Shown: positions 30,758 to 38,080 of the stretch, piece after piece
Numbering within the stretch: position 1 is the stretch's first letter
Layout of the letters: the number at the start of each line of letters is the position of its first letter
Assembly: GCA_017469115.1 (NCBI GenBank)
Contig: JAFUGY010000009.1
Coordinates: 1-38,080, forward strand
From: Oscillospiraceae bacterium
Lineage (GTDB): Bacteria; Bacillota; Clostridia; Oscillospirales; Oscillospiraceae
Direction of reading: 5' to 3'
Length of the DNA: 38,080 nucleotides
Notes under the pieces: generated by a model
The model's input: the letters and a program-made list of their open reading frames with translations, nothing else
The model's database searches: none
Told to the model about the DNA's origin: nothing
Made by a program: the position numbers and the translations under genes

Positions 30758-31576
30758 TTATTTTTTTTGATAGATCTGCTCTGCACGCTGCTGCAATTGG
30801 GAAGCATACAGAAAGAAGCCAAGACGATCAAAAGTCGGTGCACATTTGGAAATGGTGAAAGCATGGTATCCATCCTGTTTCAGGCCGGTTGCATTGAGAA
30901 GATCCCATGCACGCTCCAGGCAGGCTTCAATACGCGGGTCTTCGGGATTTTGAGCGTCGTAGAGTTCCGCAAGATTGCATTGCGTAACCGCCTGATCGTT
31001 TTCCGTACCGGGGCAGTGCTCCAGAACATGTAAGGCCATGTTGTAATGAGTTTCTGCAGAGAGCAACTCCCCTGCGTCGGCAAAAGAGAGCGCCATGTTG
31101 TTATAAAGGCCTGCAAAGCGATAGTCGGAAGGATCCAGATGGTCGGCATAGACGCGGGAAGCATGCCGGAAAAGCGGAATGGAGTCCTTCGCACGGCCGA
31201 AGCATTTCATCGTTGTAGCTGCATTGAGCAGGATGGTAGCACCTGAAACCGTGCTGCCGAGATGGTGGATTTTTAAAAGGTCCAGCACCGCATTGACGGT
31301 TTGTATGCCTTTTTCCGCATTCCCGGAACGACGATACTGACCGAGAAGTTCATTGCGCAGAGAGAGCTCTGCCCGCCAGTCTTTCCGGGAACAGGCTTCC
31401 TGAAGCCATTGCTCCAGATAAGCTTCTCCTTCCGCTTCCCTGCCGGTATTGTTGAGCACATCCAGCCCTTCAATGATCTCAGGGACGGAAAGCGGATTTT
31501 CAACAGGTGCGGTATCCGGCACGCCGATATACCGGGAGGCATCGAAACAGCAGCAGGGTTCCAGTTCATTGATCAT
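30758..31576 (-). CDS. TPR-repeat protein
   Basis: A 272-aa all-helical protein. Tetratricopeptide-like repeats are readable across about residues 45-225, for example AKDSIPLFRHASRVY, AGELLSAETHYNMALHVLEHC and DQAVTQCNLAELY, each with the A-G-F/Y-A-P spacing. The N-terminus has an odd CCC run at 8-10 (EPCCCFDASRYIG). TPR proteins mediate protein-protein contacts; partners are unknown. GAGGAGG lies just upstream of the ATG. The last gene of a four-gene operon: its start lies 15 bases after the EamA stop. Confidence 0.8.
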   Translation of the reverse strand: MINELEPCCCFDASRYIGVPDTAPVENPLSVPEIIEGLDVLNNTGREAEGEAYLEQWLQEACSRKDWRAELSLRNELLGQYRRSGNAEKGIQTVNAVLDLLKIHHLGSTVSGATILLNAATTMKCFGRAKDSIPLFRHASRVYADHLDPSDYRFAGLYNNMALSFADAGELLSAETHYNMALHVLEHCPGTENDQAVTQCNLAELYDAQNPEDPRIEACLERAWDLLNATGLKQDGYHAFTISKCAPTFDRLGFFLYASQLQQRAEQIYQKK

Positions 31577-31591
31577 GAGTGAACCTCCTCC

Positions 31592-32518
31592 TCAAAAACC
31601 TGATGAGGCAGCTTTCTTCGGTTTGACCGGAATCTGAACCAAAAGAATTGCTGCAAACATGATGATGCAGCCCAGCGCTTCCCGCGGAGACATACGCTCG
31701 TGCAGAATCACGGCACCGCCCAGAACGGCGAAAACAGACTCCAGGCTCATGAGGAGAGAGGCAATCGTCGGGTCGGTGTACTTTTGGCCGATGAGCTGCA
31801 TCGTATAGCCGGCTCCGGCAGAGACAACCCCGCAATAAAGAATCGGGATGACGGCAGATGTGATTTTCTCCCAGGTCGGTTCCTCAGCAAGAAAGGCAAT
31901 CACGGTGGAAATGAGAAACACCATCGTTGACTGGATGGCCGCAATGCGGACAGGATCGCCGTTTCTGGTGAAATAATCACAACAGAGAATATGCCCCGTA
32001 AATAGGAAGGCGCAGATACAAACCAGTGTATCGCCGTGGGTGAGATGAAACCCGTCTTTGATGCAGAGGAGATACATCCCGACCACACCGATCAGCACTC
32101 CTGCCCAGACGAGAATGGAGTTCCTTTTCCGAAAGAGAATAAAATTGAAGATCGGAACCAGCAACATATAAAGGGCAGTGATGAAACCGGCTTTCCCGGC
32201 GGTAGTCGTCACCATGCCGATTTGCTGAAACAGGCTGGCTGCCGTGAGAAAAATGCCGCAGCAGATGCCGCCTAAAAGTGTGCTCTTTCGACGGAGTTGT
32301 TCTTCTTCCACGGAACGCTTCGGAGGATTTTTTGCTTCTCTCCGGCCGAGGAGAAATGCCACCAGCCAGATTGCAAGAGAGGCAAGTGACATTCTTGCAG
32401 CCGTAAAGGTGATGGGCTCAATGCTCTCCATCCCCACACGCTGGAAAGCAAAGGAGGTTCCCCAGATTATGGCAGTCAGTGTGAGGATCATGCTGCCGAG
32501 GGCATTGTTTTTCTGCAT
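31592..32518 (-). CDS. EamA/DMT family transporter
   Basis: A 308-aa protein with ten predicted helices in two five-helix halves, each an EamA domain. The first half opens with LTLTAIIWGTSFAFQRVGME and GFITALYMLLVPIFNFIL; the second has VVSAGAGYTMQLIGQKYTDPTIASLLMSLESVFAVLGGAVILHE, the classic EamA signature. The family exports or imports metabolites such as amino acids or nucleotide sugars; the substrate cannot be told. Start at 32518 because AAGG lies 9 bases upstream and the first helix begins there; the longer frame overlaps degV. It follows degV with a 25-base gap. Confidence 0.9.
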   Translation of the reverse strand: MQKNNALGSMILTLTAIIWGTSFAFQRVGMESIEPITFTAARMSLASLAIWLVAFLLGRREAKNPPKRSVEEEQLRRKSTLLGGICCGIFLTAASLFQQIGMVTTTAGKAGFITALYMLLVPIFNFILFRKRNSILVWAGVLIGVVGMYLLCIKDGFHLTHGDTLVCICAFLFTGHILCCDYFTRNGDPVRIAAIQSTMVFLISTVIAFLAEEPTWEKITSAVIPILYCGVVSAGAGYTMQLIGQKYTDPTIASLLMSLESVFAVLGGAVILHERMSPREALGCIIMFAAILLVQIPVKPKKAASSGF

Positions 32519-32543
32519 CAACGGTGCCTTAATTCTTGTTCCG

Positions 32544-33428
32544 TCAATCCGGCTGACGGCCGCTGCAAAGATAGAAAATTGCAAGCAGGCCGGGCCCGCA
32601 GTGAGCTCCGATCACAACACCGAGAGAAGAAATCCGGATGTCGCCGAAATCGGGATAGGTTTTCTTCACATTGTCACGAATGTACTCAGCATCCTTCAGA
32701 CAGTCGGCATGGAGAATGAGCATTTCCCTTCCGGTGGTGTCAACTTTGCTGAGATCATGCAGAACACCGCTGAGAATGGCTTCCAGCGCCTTTTTACGGC
32801 CACGGGCTTTTTGCACCACATTCAAGGTTCCTTCATCCGGAACATAAAGAACCGGCTTGATATTCAAAAGAGAGCCTACCAGAGCAGAGGTGTTGGAGAC
32901 ACGGCCGCCTCGCTTGAGATAGTTCAGATCGTCCACCGTAAATCGATGGGCAATGTTGAGCTTATTCTCCTCTCCCCAGGCAATCACATCTTCAAAAGAG
33001 ACGCCGGCTTCCATCAGAGAAACGCAGTTCATGACGAGTAGACCCAGCCCGCCGGAAATGCAGCGGGTATCCATGACATAGAGCTGCCTGTCCGGGAATT
33101 CAGCGCGGATGATTTCCGCGGCATTCTGGCAATTCTGGTATGATTTTGACATTTTTTCCGACATATCGAGAAACAGCACATTTTTCCCGGTTTTCAGAAG
33201 ATCGCGGAAGAATTCCTCATATGAATAAGCATTGATCATGGATGTGGTGAGCAGATCACCTTTCCGCATACCGGCATAGATGGCAGCACGGTTTTCTTCC
33301 CGGCAGTCATCCACGGCGGCAGTTTCATTAATCGTAAAATTATAGGAAAGGAACGGAATCTTATGCTCGTCAAGATACGTCCTCGGAAGGTCGGAGGTAG
33401 AAGTGGTCGCAATGATATAATCTGACAT
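32544..33428 (-). CDS. DegV family fatty-acid-binding protein
   Basis: DegV/FakB proteins bind a free fatty acid, often to present it to a kinase (FakA) for phosphorylation. The 294-aa chain has the two-lobe fold with ligand motif TTSM (61-64; usually TSQ, here with an extra Thr/Met change), LFLDMSEKMSKSYQNC and the signature RGGRVS (173-178) with K172. Acyl-binding pocket residues between lobes look intact. AAGGAG precedes the ATG. No fakA is present nearby, as is usual. It lies 31 bases after the GT4 gene and is transcribed with it, hinting at membrane lipid handling. Confidence 0.9.
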   Translation of the reverse strand: MSDYIIATTSTSDLPRTYLDEHKIPFLSYNFTINETAAVDDCREENRAAIYAGMRKGDLLTTSMINAYSYEEFFRDLLKTGKNVLFLDMSEKMSKSYQNCQNAAEIIRAEFPDRQLYVMDTRCISGGLGLLVMNCVSLMEAGVSFEDVIAWGEENKLNIAHRFTVDDLNYLKRGGRVSNTSALVGSLLNIKPVLYVPDEGTLNVVQKARGRKKALEAILSGVLHDLSKVDTTGREMLILHADCLKDAEYIRDNVKKTYPDFGDIRISSLGVVIGAHCGPGLLAIFYLCSGRQPD

Positions 33429-33459
33429 GTTGGCGTAGCTCCTTACTGTAAATCAAGTA

Positions 33460-34857
33460 TTATCGTTTGAAGATTTGATAGAATTCCCGGGCAAATTCCG
33501 ATGGAGACAGATCAAACAGACGCTCTGCTTCTTCTTCGGCTTCCTGGATATTGTCCATCATCCCAATGGCGGTTTCGCGGAAATCGTTGAACAGTTCCCT
33601 GCCCATTTTTCGAAACTTTTCATGATCTGCCATCCGCTGGGCAGTCATGGAGACGAGATAATCTGTGGGGAGTTTTCTCTTTTTGGGCAAAGTTCCGGCC
33701 TGTTTCTGCTCCAGCACAACCTGATAACGGTCGTAAGCGGCAGATACACAGTCTTCCCAGGAGAGATATATTTCCTGCATGGCATTTTCACCAACCTCAT
33801 GGAGGTGATTCAGATCTTTGCATACCTCCTGCAAAAGCGCAGCCATCGACTCCGGTGTTTCCTCAATCAGAAAACCGTTATGCCCGTCGCAAATCCCTTC
33901 TGCCGCACAGGAATCCCTGATCAGAACGCTTGCAAGCCCGCAGGCTGCCGCTTCCCGAACGACAAGGCCGTTGGTATCGAAGGTAGACGGAAACAGAAAG
34001 AGGTCAGCGCGGGTATTCCAGGCACGAAGCAGCTCACGGTCATAAATCGGGCCGGTGAAAATGCACTTCTCACGAATGGAAAGCTCTTCCGCTTTCTTTT
34101 CCAGCAGTTCCTGATCAGGACCTTTCCCGATGAATACCATGCGGAAGTCCCGGCCTGAATCGGAGAGAAGCTTCAGTGCATCCAGAATCAAAGGAAGACC
34201 TTTGTATGTCATCATTCTGCCGACAAAGAGCAGCACCGGAATACCTGCCGGCAGGTCATATCCGGCTGTCACCTTGGAGACGATTGCATCATCGACGCGG
34301 CCTTTGGCAAAGTCAACACCGTTGTTCATCACATGATAGTCACCTTCAAAGCCAAGCGCTTTCAGGCTTTCCCCTGCCCCACGGCTGACAACCCAGATAT
34401 CATCACACGCTTCGATGTTGCTGACCATCAGGTGGATCCCTTCGTCCGCCACCGGGCGAAGTTTTACCGTTCGGCGGATGTCGATATCATATTTGGTATG
34501 ATAGGTGAAAACAACAGGCGCATCTACTTTCTCCCGCAGAATCCGGGCAATGACGGTAGCCGAAGCAGGACAATGGGTATGGATAATGTCAGGATGAAAC
34601 TCCGTCAGAGAAGCTATTGCTCTTTCCGCAAAGGGATTCCCGGCACGATACCCGCTTGCAACGGCCGTTGTATCAAAACTCTGATACGGAACAACCCGAT
34701 ACGGATATGACTGATAATCTGCCCCTGGATAGTTCGGTGTGCCGACGACTACTTCGCAATCATGATCCTGCTGCAGATAGGATGCATAATTCATCACAAC
34801 ATTGACAACGCCGTCGATCACGGGCGGAAAAGAATCATTGAGAAGACAGACCTTCAT
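33460..34857 (-). CDS. GT4 glycosyltransferase (diacylglycerol glucosyltransferase-like)
   Basis: A 465-aa GT-B fold enzyme. The N-lobe has SFPPVIDGVVNVVMNYASYL (9-28) and IIHTHCP (91-97); the C-lobe has FVGRMMTYKG (211-220) and STFDTNGLVVREAAACG (291-307), where Glu302 and the preceding Asp294 fit the E-x7-E donor site (first Glu replaced by Asp). A Lys/Glu-rich C-terminal extension (about 395-465) is helical and may attach to the membrane, as in glycolipid synthases. The sequence resembles processive 1,2-diacylglycerol 3-glucosyltransferases, but polysaccharide roles remain possible. GGAGG lies about 9 bases before the ATG. First gene of the GT4-DegV-EamA-TPR operon. Confidence 0.88.
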   Translation of the reverse strand: MKVCLLNDSFPPVIDGVVNVVMNYASYLQQDHDCEVVVGTPNYPGADYQSYPYRVVPYQSFDTTAVASGYRAGNPFAERAIASLTEFHPDIIHTHCPASATVIARILREKVDAPVVFTYHTKYDIDIRRTVKLRPVADEGIHLMVSNIEACDDIWVVSRGAGESLKALGFEGDYHVMNNGVDFAKGRVDDAIVSKVTAGYDLPAGIPVLLFVGRMMTYKGLPLILDALKLLSDSGRDFRMVFIGKGPDQELLEKKAEELSIREKCIFTGPIYDRELLRAWNTRADLFLFPSTFDTNGLVVREAAACGLASVLIRDSCAAEGICDGHNGFLIEETPESMAALLQEVCKDLNHLHEVGENAMQEIYLSWEDCVSAAYDRYQVVLEQKQAGTLPKKRKLPTDYLVSMTAQRMADHEKFRKMGRELFNDFRETAIGMMDNIQEAEEEAERLFDLSPSEFAREFYQIFKR

Positions 34858-35028
34858 GCCTAAAAAACCTCCTGCTGTTCGCCGTGTTTCTCAAACTAGG
34901 AGAGTTTATCACAAAGGACAAAAATGTGCAACAAAAACATGCCAAGTATAAATATCCTTATCAAGAAACCTGCTTCCCATGTCATACTCGTGTTTGTGCT
35001 AAAAAAAATGAAAATCTTATCATCATTA

Positions 35029-35057
35029 TTGACATCATTTGTGCAGAATGCTAAAAT
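35029..35057 (+). promoter_or_regulatory. Promoter of the second sugar ABC operon
   Basis: A perfect TTGACA (35029-35034) and TAAAAT (35052-35057) are separated by 17 bases, about 50 bases before the binding-protein ATG. Nothing else recognisable lies in the 248-base gap from 34858. Confidence 0.8.
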
Positions 35058-35105
35058 ACGTATCAGAGTTTATGCTCAATAAATCTTCACAGGAGGGTAA
35101 CAAAA

Positions 35106-36371
35106 ATGAAAAAAACCATCGCATTGTTTTTGGCAGTCGTGCTGATTCTCAGCTTTGCTGCCACAGGGGCCTTTGCAGATGACAAAGTAACGCTGACCTT
35201 CGCCGAAACGATGACTTCGCCGGAGAGAACGCTTGTCCTGGAAAAGGCAATTGAAACCTTTGAAAACGAACACCCCAATATCAAGGTTGAACTCGTCTCC
35301 CCACCGTACGAATCTGCTGAGACGAAAGTTGCCTCCATGCTTGCAGCAGGGCAGGAAGTAGATATCGTTGAAATCCGTGACAATACCGTCGGTTCCTGGA
35401 TCAACAATGGCTTCCTCTATCAGCTGGATGAGCTTGTAAAGGATTGGACAGGAAAAGATGAATTGATCGATGCAGCACTCTTGGCCGGCGCTTCCATGGG
35501 CGATGCCACCTATTTCATTCCTCAGTACCTGTATGTGAAAGCATTGATGGTCAGAACCGACATTCTTGAGAAGCTCGGTGTGACGGAGATGCCCACTACC
35601 ACAGATGAATTTCTTGCAGTGTGCAAGCAGATTACAGATGCTTCTAAAGGCCAGTATGCTTTCGCTCTGAGAGGTATCGGCTCTCCCTGCAAAACGACGG
35701 ATATTATGTGGGCAACAGAAGTACCAAACCTTCGCTTGGATAACTTCTACCTGACGGAAGACGGCACGTTCTATATGGATACGGAAGGCGGCCGTAAGGC
35801 ACTGAAAGATTATTACGAGCTCTTCACCGAGTGCTGCCCGCCCGATTCTGTCAACTGGGGATACAACGATCAGATCAACGGCTTCGTTTCCGGTATTACC
35901 CCGTTCCTCGTACAGGATCCGGATGCTGTCGGTTCTGTATCCGGTTCTCTTTCTCCGGACCAGTATACAGCTATCCCAATGCCGCTTGGTGCATCTGGAA
36001 CTCGTTATCTCGATTATGGCTATGCAGGTCTTGCGGTAGCTGCCAACTCAGAGCATCCGGCAGAAGCATTTGAGTTTATCAAATACATGATTTCAGCCGA
36101 AGTGAATGCATCCATCTGTGAATTCTATGGTGCTCTGCCTGTCAATAAGGGTGCTTATGAATCTTCCGAAATGTTTGAACTGCCGGTTTATAAAGCATGG
36201 GCTGACGAGATGGCAGACGAGCACACCGTGTTTACAAAGTTCCCGCTGGAGGATCCGCGGTTTACAGAGTATTCTTCCACCGTGCATCTTGCAGCAATCC
36301 AGAGCTATCTGCTCGGTCAGTCTTCCGCGGAAGACATGATCAAGACCTGCAAAGATTTCTGGGGCTATTGA
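35106..36371 (+). CDS. Sugar ABC transporter solute-binding protein
   Basis: A 421-aa exported binding protein. The signal peptide (KKTIALFLAVVLILSFAATGAFA) has no Cys, so it is cleaved by signal peptidase I rather than lipidated. The body follows family 1 rules: VTLTFAETMTSPERTLVLEKAIETFENEHPNIKVELV, then DIVEIRDNTVGSWI and IPQYLYVKALMVRTDIL. A Cys-Cys pair (TECCPPDS, about residue 245) is unusual. AGGAGGG precedes the ATG. Two permease genes follow. It is not closely similar to the binding protein at 25421, so a different substrate is likely; no hydrolase in view helps to name it. Confidence 0.92.
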   Translation: MKKTIALFLAVVLILSFAATGAFADDKVTLTFAETMTSPERTLVLEKAIETFENEHPNIKVELVSPPYESAETKVASMLAAGQEVDIVEIRDNTVGSWINNGFLYQLDELVKDWTGKDELIDAALLAGASMGDATYFIPQYLYVKALMVRTDILEKLGVTEMPTTTDEFLAVCKQITDASKGQYAFALRGIGSPCKTTDIMWATEVPNLRLDNFYLTEDGTFYMDTEGGRKALKDYYELFTECCPPDSVNWGYNDQINGFVSGITPFLVQDPDAVGSVSGSLSPDQYTAIPMPLGASGTRYLDYGYAGLAVAANSEHPAEAFEFIKYMISAEVNASICEFYGALPVNKGAYESSEMFELPVYKAWADEMADEHTVFTKFPLEDPRFTEYSSTVHLAAIQSYLLGQSSAEDMIKTCKDFWGY

Positions 36372-36398
36372 TCCCTGAATCAGAATAAGAAACGTCAG

Positions 36399-36429
36399 GG
36401 GCTGCGGGAAAACCCGTAGCCCTTTCTTT
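36399..36429 (+). terminator. Intercistronic terminator/attenuator after the binding protein
   Basis: GGGCTGCGGG (36399-36408) pairs with CCCGTAGCCC (36413-36422, one G-T pair) around AAAA, then TTTCTTT. It should make the binding protein more abundant than the permeases downstream. Confidence 0.75.
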
Positions 36430-36455
36430 GATAAGTGAAAAAGAAAGGAGGCTCT

Positions 36456-37340
36456 ATGAGAACCGATCGATGGTATCTTCTCATGATACTGCCTGCACTT
36501 GCCTTTATCTGTTTTTTTATCTTCTATCCGCTGTTTCAGGGCGGGGTTATGGCGTTTCAGAACTATAATCTCTTTAATTTGAAGGACATTCGGTTTATTG
36601 GGCTGGAAAACTTCAAATCCATTTTTTTCAATAAAAATATAAGCTTCGGTCTGATTCTATTCAATACGCTGAAGTGGACGATTCTGTCACTTGTGCTGCA
36701 ATTTCTCCTCGGGTTTCTTTTGGCTATGATGTTGAGAAAGCCTTTTAAAGGCAGAAGTGTCTATTGCGGCTTTGTTTTTTATCCCTGGGCACTTTGTGGC
36801 TTTGCGATCGGTTTGATCTGGTCATGGCTTTTTAATGGGCAATTTGGTGTGATCAATGATCTGCTCATGAAAGTGGGTATTATCAAAGAAAACATCGGAT
36901 GGCTTTCCAACCCTAAAATTTCAATGTACAGTGTGGTCATCTCCAATGTGTGGTACGGTGTCCCTTATTTTGGTATTATGCTTCTGGCAGCACTGCAGTC
37001 GGTTCCGAGTGAATTATATGAGGCCGCCACACTCGACGGATGTTCAGGCTTGCAACAGCTTTTCCATGTGACAATACCCTACATCAAGCCTACTATTATC
37101 AGCACTGTGCTTCTCAGAAGCATGTGGATTGTGAACTTCCCGGATTTGATTTATGCAATGACCAACGGCGGACCAGTCAACAGCACACATATTCTGGGAA
37201 CCATGATGATCAACAAAGTATACAAGGAATTTGACTACGGGCAAGGTTCCGCTTACGGTGTCATTATCATGGTGCTGCTGCTGTCGTACGCAGTAATTTA
37301 TCTGCAGCTGACTAAATCGAAAGGTGAGGACACAGTATGA
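36456..37340 (+). CDS. Sugar ABC transporter permease (MalF/CUT1 type)
   Basis: A 294-aa permease with six predicted helices beginning RTDRWYLLMILPALAFICFFIFYPLF and the EAA loop ELYEAATLDGCSGLQQLFHVTIP (about residues 188-210). Start chosen at the ATG at 36456 because GAAAGGAGG lies just upstream; a GTG at 36435 lacks any ribosome site and would add a Lys-rich leader. The TGA overlaps the next ATG (ATGA). Again no ATPase gene is seen, matching the CUT1 habit of sharing MsmX-type ATPases. Confidence 0.93.
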   Translation: MRTDRWYLLMILPALAFICFFIFYPLFQGGVMAFQNYNLFNLKDIRFIGLENFKSIFFNKNISFGLILFNTLKWTILSLVLQFLLGFLLAMMLRKPFKGRSVYCGFVFYPWALCGFAIGLIWSWLFNGQFGVINDLLMKVGIIKENIGWLSNPKISMYSVVISNVWYGVPYFGIMLLAALQSVPSELYEAATLDGCSGLQQLFHVTIPYIKPTIISTVLLRSMWIVNFPDLIYAMTNGGPVNSTHILGTMMINKVYKEFDYGQGSAYGVIIMVLLLSYAVIYLQLTKSKGEDTV

Positions 37341-38080
37341 ACACGAGAAAAGTGAAAAGAACCCTGGGAACCGGCGTGCGTGTTCTCATCCTGTGCTGCT
37401 TCCTGCTCTCTGCAACGCTTCCCCTCTTCTGGATTTTCGTTACCAGCATCAAAAGCGGGACAGAGCTTTATGCAATTCCCTTGGTCTACTGGCCGAAAGA
37501 GCCTACACTGGCCGCTTATAAAAGGCTTTTTACCTATAGCAATTGCGGGCAGTATTTTAAGAACTCCCTTTTTGTAACATTAACTTCATCGGTTGTAGCA
37601 ATGATTCTTTCCGTGATGAGCGGATTTGCACTTTCCCGCTTTCGGAAAAAAAGATTGAAAGGCATTCTTGAAATTCTGCTTTATTTTACCCAGACGATTC
37701 CCTCCTTTATGATTATGCTGCCTCTTTTTATGTTTTTTTCCAAGCTGAAGCTTGTGGACAATTTGCCGATACTTGCTGTTATCTATGTTGCAACTGTTAT
37801 TGCGTTCAGCACAATTATGTCGCGAAGCTTTTTTGACAGGATCCCTGTCAGCCTGGAAGAAGCAGCAAAAATTGACGGTTGTAATCTGATCCAATCGATC
37901 ATCCATGTGGTTCTACCGCTCACGCTACCGGGGATTGCAGCAATTTTTTGCTTTGCATTTGTAAACATCTGGAATGAATTATTTATCGCAGTGATGATGA
38001 TCAACAAAGCTTCCAAATACACCGTCCCGGTTGCGCTGAACTCCTTTATTTCAAAGGCGGGCGTCAGTTGGGATTTGATG
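37337..38080 (+). CDS. Sugar ABC transporter permease (MalG/CUT1 type), partial
   Basis: An open frame begins at ATG 37337, overlapping the previous stop by 4 bases, and runs to the window end, giving 248 residues without a stop. The translation starts NTRKVKRTLGTGVRVLILC and contains ATLPLFWIFVTSIKSG (helix 1 and its exit) and the EAA loop SLEEAAKIDGCNLIQSIIHVVLP (about residues 172-194). About 25-30 C-terminal residues should lie beyond the edge. It is the partner permease of the gene upstream. Confidence 0.92.
   Translation, partial: MNTRKVKRTLGTGVRVLILCCFLLSATLPLFWIFVTSIKSGTELYAIPLVYWPKEPTLAAYKRLFTYSNCGQYFKNSLFVTLTSSVVAMILSVMSGFALSRFRKKRLKGILEILLYFTQTIPSFMIMLPLFMFFSKLKLVDNLPILAVIYVATVIAFSTIMSRSFFDRIPVSLEEAAKIDGCNLIQSIIHVVLPLTLPGIAAIFCFAFVNIWNELFIAVMMINKASKYTVPVALNSFISKAGVSWDLM

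Noticed and set aside
1..38080. Search for CRISPR arrays, tRNA or rRNA genes, transposases and prophage genes
   Set aside because: No regularly spaced direct repeats, cloverleaf-like gene, rRNA segment, transposase or phage structural protein was recognised.

Overview
This window looks like chromosomal DNA of an anaerobic, low-to-mid GC Firmicute of class Clostridia. The signs are strong Shine-Dalgarno sites (GGAGG, AAGGAG), near-consensus vegetative sigma promoters (TTGACA / TATAAT with 16-17 bp spacers), a SigH-like sigma factor, a pyrophosphate-type phosphofructokinase, Xer recombinases, TrmK, and sugar ABC transporters with LacI control. No genus can be named from the sequence alone. No rRNA, tRNA, CRISPR array, transposase or phage gene was seen.

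Left part (1-9081), all genes on the + strand. The edge holds the tail of one gene overlapping a PemK/MazF-like toxin gene. Then follow housekeeping genes: tgt, yajC, and a tightly packed xerD-ruvC-ruvA-ruvB cluster (chromosome dimer and Holliday junction processing). After these come a SigH-like sigma factor, a double zinc-ribbon protein, a DUF1858 protein, trmK and radA.

Centre (9097-17270), mostly on the - strand. A second Xer-type recombinase converges on radA. Just upstream of it lies a 28-bp two-armed site that resembles a dif site. Gene direction also switches here. Next comes class II aldolase (fba) followed by a remarkable membrane protein: a heavy-metal P-type ATPase fold that has lost its actuator domain, phosphorylated Asp and other catalytic motifs. 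pfp diverges from fba. VanZ, two small lipoproteins and an unrecognised membrane protein fill the rest.

Sucrose/fructan locus (17271-28075). A divergent LacI regulator and CG-centred operators face a long - strand gene set. It encodes a solute-binding protein, two permeases, a DUF624 protein, an amylosucrase-like GH13, a GH32 fructosidase, a second GH13 and a divergent-PAP2 protein. The likely scheme is ABC uptake of sucrose or fructo-oligosaccharide, then intracellular splitting by two independent enzymes. No ATPase subunit is present, so a shared MsmX-type ATPase elsewhere is likely.

Right part (28100-38080). Two tandem paralogous cyclic-nucleotide-binding proteins without a DNA-binding domain come first. 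The second is fused to a ParB/sulfiredoxin-like domain, and a HAD phosphatase follows. A PRTase-like gene has an inverted repeat around its promoter. A - strand operon encodes a GT4 glycosyltransferase, DegV, an EamA transporter and a TPR protein. The window ends in a second sugar ABC transporter operon, cut off at the right edge.
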